This document shows positions 57,296-64,000 of a stretch of DNA of 64,000 nt, one piece after another (position 1 is the first letter of the stretch; each line of letters begins with the position of its first letter). The position numbers and the translations under genes are program-made. The notes beneath the pieces are model-generated. The model saw only the letters and a list, made by a program, of their open reading frames with translations. It was not told the origin of the DNA and did not search any database. The stretch spans positions 2,790,001 to 2,854,000 of the forward strand of contig AP026545.1 in the NCBI GenBank assembly GCA_026075535.2, in the 5' to 3' direction. Origin of the DNA: Tricholoma matsutake (taxonomy: Eukaryota; Basidiomycota; Agaricomycetes; Agaricales; Tricholomataceae).

Positions 57296-57329
57296 GCAGC
57301 CCAAACGACGGAATCGTCGTTTGGGCTGC
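57296..57329. repeat. 15-bp perfect hairpin next to a splice donor
   Basis: GCAGCCCAAACGACG, loop GAAT, then CGTCGTTTGGGCTGC. One base later a GTAAGT donor begins. Confidence 0.9.
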
Positions 57330-57330
57330 G

Positions 57331-57399
57331 GTAAGTTTTTTTTTTTTCCCTTCGTTTCTTGTTTTCTAAACTAACTAACATCTTTCTTTTGTTTTTTAG
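57331..57399 (+). other. Intron-like unit
   Basis: 69 nt: GTAAGT plus poly-T, CTAACTAACA, ending GTTTTTTAG. Confidence 0.7.
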
Positions 57400-57476
57400 G
57401 TCCTAAACTACAGGGTAACAATGGACGGACAGACGGACTCGCCCAAATGACGCAATCTGCATCGTTTGGGCCCTAG

Positions 57477-57538
57477 GCAAGTTTTTTTTTTCCCTTTGAT
57501 TTTGAGTTTACACTAACTGTTTTTCTTTCATCTTCTAG
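57477..57538 (+). other. Intron-like unit with GC donor
   Basis: 62 nt: GCAAGT plus poly-T, CACTAACTG, ending ATCTTCTAG. It is preceded by CCCAAATGACG and CATCGTTTGGGCC, an imperfect form of the hairpin. Confidence 0.62.
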
Positions 57539-57639
57539 GTTCTAAGCTGTTGGTAACAGCAGAGGGACGCAAGATGACCCTGACAATGCCGCCAGGGCCC
57601 CACCATGAACACCCATGGAGACAAAGAGGGACGGGGAGG

Positions 57640-57780
57640 GAGACAAGGAAGTGATGATGACAACGACAACAACAGGGAGGGGGAGACGAGAAGGTGGAGG
57701 GGGAGACGAGAAGGTGGAGGGGGAGACAAGAGGGTGGAGGGTGGAGGGGGAGATGAGGGGAAGGCGACGGGCACCAGCAC
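57640..57780. repeat. GGAGGGGGAGAC tandem repeats
   Basis: GAAGGTGGAGGGGGAGACGA-type units repeat three to four times with variation. The open frames on both strands here are products of the repeat and not genes. Confidence 0.75.
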
Positions 57781-58345
57781 TGGACAAGATGAGGGTGGCA
57801 AGGGACGACAAGGGGGGGACGACAAGGGGGTGGGGATGACAAGACACCCCAAATGACACACCACTCACCACCAGCCTCGCGAGCAACTGCTCGTGGGGTG
57901 GACAGTGGGTGGAATGACGACAAGGAGGGGGAGACAAGGGAGGAGGAGATGAGGGACACACAGGGGACACCACGCCACCACCATGAGCATCTGCTTATGG
58001 GGTGGATTGTGGGGTCTACGAGAAGGAGACGGCGCCCCAACACCCGAACCCCACTGCTGCGAGCTTTGCTCGTAGGGTGGAACGGGTGCTAATGGCCATG
58101 TCACCACCTCCCGCAAAATGGGGGGGGTGGTTTTTGTTTTTGTAGAATTTTAAATAGTATAATTAATTGTCTCCCCCCTGCGTTTGCGTTGGGGGGTATT
58201 TTTTCAATCTATATTAGTTATATTAGTTCCTCGCATCTTCACGAGGGCTAATCAATTTTCTTTTGAGCTCTTGTGAGGGAGGTTAAAAATATGTGAACTA
58301 TCCCTAAGTGCATTAAATGGACTTTGTATTACATGTTTAATAATT

Positions 58346-58430
58346 CTCCTGTGGCTCAACTGGTTGAGTGCTTGTTTAGTCATCATGTGACTTACATCCC
58401 ATGGTCCATGGTTCAATCCCTGCTTTACCC
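58346..58430 (+). other. tRNA-like sequence, facing outward (right)
   Basis: Plus strand: CTCCTGTGGCTCAACTGGTT, then GGTTCAATCCCTGC, about 65 bases apart. The B box matches the GGTTCNANYCC consensus. It is close to 43057-43142. Confidence 0.66.
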
Positions 58431-59639
58431 ACTTATTTTGTAAGCACTTGGGGAAAGTTTAAGTCTTCCAAAATGTGGTAGTCTGACTTCATGTTGGAAT
58501 TGCATAGGACTTTACTAGGAATTTACTAGGAATTTCTTGGAAACAACAGTACATGGTCATCAAGATACATTCCGATCGGACTACTAGGACTAGTGTCAGA
58601 CTAGTAGGACTCCTATCGGATTCCGATTGGACTCTTATCAGAAAACTCGGACTCCTAGGACTCTGATAAGAATACGGGGGGGAGTGCAAAGTTTATGAAA
58701 CTGGACTGAACTGGACCGATTAGGACCGGACCAGCAGTCTATTTATGGACTGGTCTTTTGCAGTCCAGTTGCAGGTCTTTCATTTTGAGAAATAATGTAG
58801 GACCACAAAAAGACTGGTTTAAACCCGTTGCAACCGGTTAAGCGTCACGTGCGCTACATGACCATGTAAACATGATTATTACCTTTAATTTGACCTTTGG
58901 TTCATCAAAAACGGTCAAGAATTGAGAAAGATATGACCAAATTCATTTTGGTACAAGTTTTTTTTTTTGTTCAACTTGTATCAGAATCACTTTGATTCTA
59001 ACTCACTCATATTTTGATCATTTTGCTTCATTATATTTTTTGGATATGGAGATTTTATGTAGGTAAATATGCTCACCATCCATCAATGTAAGATATGCCT
59101 CACATAACTGATGGTTGTCACATTCCATTTTGCCCACATCTTTAGCAGAGGTAATTCGGTTTCAGTCATAGCTACATCAAATCTTCATTAAATCTCTTAA
59201 AAATTGGATCAAAAGCCGGGTATTTACAAGCTCTATCATGTTAAATTATCCTTTAAAGGTTCCGAGTACTGATTGTTGAGATACAGATGGCCTATATTAG
59301 CATGACAAATTTTACATCAAAAAACCGGTCCAAACCAGTCTTTTTCCAGTCCATTAACCGAAAAAGACCGGTCCTAGGTGGTCCAGTTCAGTCCCCCCAA
59401 TATCTGGGTCGGTCCTGGACCGGTTGCAGTTGCGGTTGCCCTATTTGGAAGTCAAAAAACCGGACTGGACCGGACTTTTGAACACTAATCCTTGGGATGG
59501 GCTCCTGCAAAGTGCCATCTTGGTCTTGGTGAGTTCTCAAGCCCTAAACATGTGACCTACTAATTTTTACCTTCCTGAAGGCCTATAAATACATATTCAC
59601 ATCACTGAGTTCAGTTGAAAAGGAACCCAAGGCCACACG

Positions 59640-60069
59640 CTCCGGAAATGCCCATATACATGGAATGACCCAGGTCACTATGGCATTGATCACTTACATT
59701 GCAACTCAGGAACAGCGCTGTGCTGTCTTCATCAGCTTCTTGTTGTGATTAGAGCTCTCACAGGTCAGATTTGCACTATCATCTTCTGTGATGTTTACTT
59801 GGTCTGATACGATCAAGGATTCTGAGCGCTTTTACAACAGGATCCTTCAATTTCTTGAGGATGCAGATGAGAACAATGAGGTGGATGCTTTGCTAATCTG
59901 GTGGAACCGGTGAGTGGCCAGCCAATCAAGCTCTAACTTTTCCTCACTGTCACCTAGCCAGATATTTCCCACCTACTCTTCTGCTCGACGTCCTGTCATC
60001 AAAAATAGTGCATTAGCAAAACTAAAGGAGAAAAGGGCTGCACTTAAGGCACAAAACCATGAGTTATAG
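59640..60069 (+). pseudogene. C-terminal part of a repeat-borne basidiomycete protein (DUF6698-like)
   Basis: The reading has HGMTQVTMALITYIATQ, then VRFALSSS and DTIKDSERFYNRILQFLED, then across a 47-nt GT-AG intron (59910-59956) ALLIWWNRQIFPTYSSA and ending NSALAKLKEKRAAL, stop TAG 60067-60069. The WWNRQIFP and ALAKLKEKR blocks are, as far as I recall, the end of a protein family common in repeats of mushroom genomes. I use DUF6698 as a tentative name. The N-terminal two-thirds are absent and an upstream splice donor seems mutated, so it is a fragment. Confidence 0.55.
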
Positions 60070-60646
60070 TTATCCAATGTTTTGGACATGTATGCCAATG
60101 AGATAATATTTCCCATCATAAATTTGCTCCCTTTGCTCCCTTTGCATCATGAGCAAGTGTTGTTACTTTCCCAGTGTCATCTGCCTGTATTATAGTTCTT
60201 CTGCCAGAGACAGTGTCTCCAATACTTCACAGGATATCTCTGTCTGAATACCACATATCCAGGTCATCCAGGAACTCAATAAAAGTGCAACCCTTGCTAT
60301 TTTTCTGCTTGGTGATCTTGGAGGTCTTTGTCCTCCCCCACGTATTCCTGGAGGAATCCTGGAGGATTATTGGGAACCAATGTTCCAGCCATTTGTGACT
60401 CAAGTATATATTCCTGGCTCTTCCCATTCCAGGGGGATTCCTGGTTGATTCCTGGTAAATTACACTCTTCCAGGAGGAATTCCTGGAATTCCCCAGGACT
60501 CTGGTACCAGGAATCCACCAGGACTCTCAGGACTCTACCAGGACTCTACCAGGAATCCAGTGGGACTTGCCAGGAATCCACTGGGACTCCACTGGGATTT
60601 AACCAGGAGTCTTTATCACTACTAAGTAATAAAATAAATGTCATGA

Positions 60647-60714
60647 GCCAGAATTGAACCCTCAGCATTAGATGACAACATTATAGCACAGCCAATATGA
60701 CCACTACACCACAT
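60647..60714 (-). other. tRNA-like sequence, facing outward (left)
   Basis: Nearly identical to 42610-42680: minus-strand A-box-like GTGTAGTGGTCA and B-box-like GGTTCAATTCTG. Confidence 0.6.
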
Positions 60715-60959
60715 AGATTTACAATGTATATCCACTAACTGCTCTAGGTACCATTGGGGTGGCTGTGCATGACAAAGCACACAGCCACGTCATCAACACT
60801 GCCAGCTCATCAACCATCACCACCAGTCTCAATGACGCTGCTGCCTCTCCCTCCTCTCCACTCTACCACCACCACCACTGTGTGGACACCCACTGCCACC
60901 ACTCCCATGCCCATGCCGCCATCACCACCACCTGCAAATGAGCCGACTGGATGGAATGC

Positions 60960-61646
60960 GGGCCCAAACAATGCAGATCGCATTGTTTGGGGCCTAAGTA
61001 TGTTTTTTTTTGTTTGCTCTTTGTTTTTTTATACTAACTAACTTGTTTCATTTGTTTTATGGGTTCTACTCTACTGCCAGACAGAACATGGGCCCAAATG
61101 ACGTGATTGGACAGAACACAGGCCCAAATGATGCAGATCATGTCGTTTGGGCCTAAGTAAGTTTTTTTTGTTTGCTTTTTGTTTTTATATACTAACTAAC
61201 TTGTTTCTTTTGTTTTATAGGTTCCCAGATGGAACAGGGGCCCAAACGACGTGATTGGACGGAACACAGGCCCAAATGATGCAGATCGCGTCATTTGGGC
61301 CCTAAGTAAGTTTTTTTTTGTTTGCTTTTTGTTTTTATAAACTAACTAACTTGTTTCTTTTGTTTTATAGGTTCTACTCTACTGCCAGATGGAACATGGG
61401 CCCAAATGACGTGATTGGATGGAGCGCAGGCTCAAACGATGCAGATCACGTCATTTGGGCCCTAAGTAAGTTTTTTTTTGTTTGCTTTTTGTTTTTATAA
61501 ACTAACTAACTCATTTCTTTTGTTTTATAGGTTCTACTCTACTGGTAACGATGGCAAACGAGCCGACTGGATGGGCCCTACATAATTTTTTTTTTGTTTG
61601 CTTTTTGTTTTTATAAACTAAGTAACTCGTTTCTTTTGTTTTATAG
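60960..61646 (+). repeat. Tandem array of hairpin plus intron-like units
   Basis: Five units. Introns: 60998-61062 (acceptor changed to TATGG), 61157-61220, 61306-61370, 61466-61530 and a last one with a broken donor ending at 61646. The three intact ones are 64-65 nt with GTAAGT, poly-T, ACTAACTAAC and TTTTATAG. Each spacer carries GGCCCAAA(C/T)GA(C/T)G and its inverted partner C(G/A)TC(A/G)TTTGGGCC directly before the donor, and starts GTTCTACTCTACTG after the acceptor. Unit length is about 95-160 bases. Confidence 0.88.
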
Positions 61647-61829
61647 GTTCTACTCTACTGGCAATGACGGCCGGACACAAGACAACCCAACACACCCACC
61701 CCACACCTGCAAGCCTCTGCTCGTAGGGTGGATCGTGAGTGTGTGCAGTTGACAACAATGACGATGCCACTGCCTACCAGCACCAGAACCCCAAGAACGC
61801 GAAGCATGGCTGCCAACCATGACAGATGA

Positions 61830-62526
61830 TGTCACGATCCATTCCTTGCCTGCTCGGAACCCGCAACCTTCCGATCTTTTCCACTGTTCCTAACTCAACT
61901 CCTACCACCTTCGTTCCGGCCCCCTTGCACTGCCCACACTGCTGTGCACCAGGCTGCCGTGTACAGCAACCACGGCTGCCTTCCAAGGCTGCCGTCTAGT
62001 TTTGCAAATTCGACTACGGATTCCTGTGCGGCCTCCGCTAGGCAATTTATCTATGCAGTTGAGACACTGCTGCAGTTTCCGTTTCCATTCTGCTCTTGTT
62101 CCGGACTCTAGTATTTAAGCTTAGTTAGTTTTGCTTTGTATTCCTCAGTTCGTATATCGACATAGACTCGACTTTACCCTGTCAATCTAAAACCTCCTTC
62201 TACTCCAACTCCTGACCTCTAAGAGTCTGAACTCCATTCGACTCAACCTCTAGTTCCCCTCTGAAGTTCTAGTCTCATCTGAACTTAACCTAAGTCCCTC
62301 CGTACTCCTTCCCACATTTACCCGCACTCTCCCGCCCCTATCTCTAAAACCTCTACTCGAAATTAGGACACCAGACGAGGTGAAGGGTGCAGCTTCTTAC
62401 AAGCTGAAGCCAAGTCCTTTTCGTTACCCATCCACATAATCTGCTATGACCCGACAATCTTCTGCTCTCAAAGACCCGCCGGGTCCGACCGGATTCCAAC
62501 GAACCCTTTCGGATCAGTTCTTAACA
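61830..62526 (+). repeat. 5' LTR of a second copy of the first gypsy family
   Basis: 697 bp, starting TGTCACGATCC and ending CAGTTCTTAACA; the reverse-complement counterpart of the LTRs at 7320 and 14342. The leader that follows (GTATATATGAACTCACAC) is shared with the first copy. Gag follows on the plus strand. Confidence 0.88.
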
Positions 62527-62755
62527 GTATATATGAACTCACACTTCACTCATCTCTTCTCCTATGACCCCAACCGAAACTCACCAGTGCACAACCAGAA
62601 ACTCTCAGCGCACCGGTACCATTCCAGGGATCTCAGCAATTCAGCGATCCACACTTCCTAGCCCATGACCCACCTCAACATTCGGAGTAACTTCCAGACC
62701 TTCCAACATTTTCTGACAAATCGGTTTCGGAGCCCCATCAGTCAGTGCAAACCTC

Positions 62756-63942
62756 ATGTCTACTCAAGCTCAACAATCTCCCACAAATCCGGAAGAACCC
62801 CAACCCATGACTCCCCTTGAGTATGTAGGGGGCATCAACCAGCCTGAACCCTATGGGTTGGAAGATCATGGTCTAGAGGATGGACCTCCCGGCGGACCCG
62901 ACGACCCTAGTGGTCCGGACGGCCCTGGGGGTGACCCCGATCCCAATGATCCTGATGATCAACCTCCTGCGGGGGAAAACCCTGATCCAGGGGATAGGTT
63001 CATAGATGTTCTTTACAACCTCTTGGAGAGTATCCGCACCCTCCAACAAAATAACGCACCCAAGACCAAGAAGATCAAAGTTCGCGACCCTGACACCTTT
63101 GATGGCTCCAACCCAAAGAAACTTAGAGACTTCCTAGTCTCGTGTAACCTTCATTTCTGTGACCATCCACATGTATTTTCTTCTGATGAGAAAAAGATCA
63201 TATTTATCCTTTCTTATCTCAAGGGATCAGCTCTCAGCTGGTTTGAGCCCAGTCTTAACGACCCAACTGATTCCGCACACTGGATGTGGGATTATGGGGC
63301 CTTCTCGCTGAACTAGAGAGTAACTTTGGCCTGCATGACCCGCTCAGGGATGCAGAAAAAGCTCTTTCTGATTTAGCAATGAAGAAAAGTGGTCGCATCA
63401 CAAAGTATAACGTTGACTTTTGGGAATTAGCTTCTAGGGTCAACTGGAATGAGGCAGCCCTCCATGATCGCTATTTCCGCGGTCTTCCACTCCGACTTCG
63501 TATAGAAGTCCTTCGGGGTGGTAAACCCGACACCCTTGCAGGACTGTGCTTGAAGGCGCAGGACTGTGACAATATCTACTGGATGCAGGAAGATGAAACC
63601 CGGTTCGAAACTAAGAATTCCAGGAACTCTTCTAACCCTGTCAAGAAGGACAACCCCAAAGGTTCCTCCCAGTCCACCAATCAATCCTTGTCAAGCTCCC
63701 CTGGGGGAAACTCCTCCAACCAGCAGCCCTCCACGACAAAGAACACTTCCAAGTCGTCCATCTCTGACAAGTTGGGGAAGAATGGCAAACTTACTGCGGA
63801 TGAACGAGAACATTGCATGCGGGAAAGACTTTGCCTCTACTGCAGTGAAGAAGGGCACATAGCAGGAAACTGCCCGAAGTCTAAAGCCGCAAAGGCCTGC
63901 ACATCCACTGTAATTCCCGATTCTGCGGACTCGGAAAAATAG
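62756..63942 (+). pseudogene. gag of the second gypsy copy, one frameshift
   Basis: ATG at 62756, the same Pro/Asp-rich start and capsid domain as 12922-14109. A short deletion at about 63292-63305 (GGGGCCTTCTCGCTGAACTAG) shifts the frame. The second frame continues to the CCHC knuckle CLYCSEEGHIAGNC and ends TAG at 63942. It keeps Arg at many sites where the first copy has His, Gln, Cys or Trp. The element continues past the end of the window, so pol is not visible. Confidence 0.9.
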
Positions 63943-64000
63943 TCCGCAACCCTCAGGATACAGCCATTGGGGCTGAGGGTTGTGTTGACCTTACCCACTT

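Larger units (their letters stand above)
56666..58695 (+). mobile_element. Hairpin-intron TIR element, most complete copy (2.03 kb)
   Basis: Begins GAGGTCTTTACACTCCCCCC and ends GGAGTGCAAAGTTTA. The inverted similarity covers CTTTRCACTCCCCCCCRTATTC. TGAAACTGG (9 bp) flanks both ends (56657-56665 and 58696-58704). A 9-bp duplication suggests a Mutator-like or related class, but there is no transposase to confirm this. In order it carries subterminal GGAATCC/GGATTCC motifs, a tRNA-like sequence on the minus strand, a CCACCA tract, a 15-bp hairpin, two intron-like units, GGTGGAGGGGGAGAC repeats, three GCAACTGCTC-type palindromes with GGGTGGA boxes, a second tRNA-like sequence on the plus strand, and the right arm. 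No protein is encoded. Confidence 0.85.
56617..59487. mobile_element. hAT-like element with exact 8-bp duplication, split by a TIR element
   Basis: TAGTGTTTGAAGGTCCGGT at the left and GACTTTTGAACACTA at the right are inverted, and ATCCTTGG flanks both ends exactly (56609-56616 and 59488-59495). It is the same family as 7299-15768: both carry the CATAGGACTG, GGACTGGTC and GGTCCAGTTCAGTCC phrases in the same order. Without the nested element it is about 0.83 kb, with no coding frame. Confidence 0.9.
60321..61829 (+). mobile_element. Hairpin-intron TIR family, copy with amplified intron array, cut by a gypsy insertion
   Basis: The left end is GAGGTCTTTGTCCTCCCCC. The next 640 bases nearly match 42252-42960. 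Instead of the deletion seen there, a tandem array of hairpin plus intron-like units follows (60960-61646), then a GCCTCTGCTCGTAGGGTGGA palindrome box. The right terminus is not in the window: the gypsy LTR begins at 61830. Confidence 0.78.

Noticed and set aside
57528..58116. Overlapping 109-171 codon frames on the minus strand
   Set aside because: They arise from GGGGGAGAC-type tandem repeats and contain only Pro/Ser/His-rich low-complexity sequence.
58346..58430. Functional tRNA gene
   Set aside because: A and B boxes are present, but I find no consistent seven-base acceptor stem or clear anticodon arm, and the copies lie at fixed places in transposons.

Overview
The window looks like a nuclear contig of a basidiomycete fungus, most likely a mushroom-forming Agaricomycete. 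The evidence is: many introns of about 45-70 nt with CTNAC-type branch sites; two Zn2Cys6 transcription factors with a fungal-type regulatory domain; an emopamil-binding-protein (EXPERA) gene; a CAF1 deadenylase; and dense nested transposons with agaricomycete-type Tnp2 and Ty3/gypsy proteins. I had no database, so family names rest on recognised motifs and on spliced models built by hand.

Host genes form two islands. The first is a 704-residue glycoprotein-like membrane protein (3261-5375, minus). The second runs from about 17.8 to 33.75 kb: a conserved membrane protein with one frameshift (17774-19001, minus), a dead polyprenyl diphosphate synthase copy (21172-22089), an EBP-like gene (22737-23665, minus), two tandem paralogous Zn2Cys6 regulators of 825 and 823 residues (25063-28353 and 28897-32200), and a complete CAF1/POP2 deadenylase (32438-33752).

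The rest is mobile DNA, much of it with target-site duplications (TSDs) that can be read directly. These are: a fold-back CACTA element at 321-2981 (CACTG ends, TSD AAT); a hAT-like element 7299-15768 holding a Ty3/gypsy element 7320-15041 (TSD AGTCC) that carries an antisense, spliced Zn2Cys6-like gene; a palindromic MITE near 38.07-39.49 kb split by a hAT-like element with exact TSD GTTTTAAC; a Tc1/mariner-like MITE 48131-48356; a 7.3-kb Tnp2-transposase element 48377-55646 (TSD CTCAG) with a solo LTR inside; a hAT-like element 56617-59487 (TSD ATCCTTGG) split by a 2-kb TIR element 56666-58695 (TSD TGAAACTGG); and the 5' part of a second gypsy copy from 61830 to the end of the window.

Two structural patterns are not explained by ordinary transposon annotation. 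(1) A TIR-element family (copies or pieces near 34.05-34.9, 42.25-44.68, 56.67-58.70 and 60.32-61.83 kb) carries cassettes in which a perfect hairpin lies directly next to a complete spliceosomal-intron-like unit (GTAAGT, poly-T, CTAAC, TTTATAG). One copy has the unit amplified into a tandem array. The same elements have tRNA-like A-box/B-box sequences near their ends, all facing outward. (2) Two related LTRs (35065-35707 and 48642-49291) contain a series of hairpins with the same AAGCC/AAGCA loop but different, fully paired stems, as expected of a conserved RNA structure.

Decay is strongly biased. Many stops and lost catalytic residues in the transposons are CpG transitions (CGA to TGA, GAC to AAC), including both catalytic Asp-to-Asn changes in one gypsy element. 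This suggests cytosine methylation and deamination of repeats.
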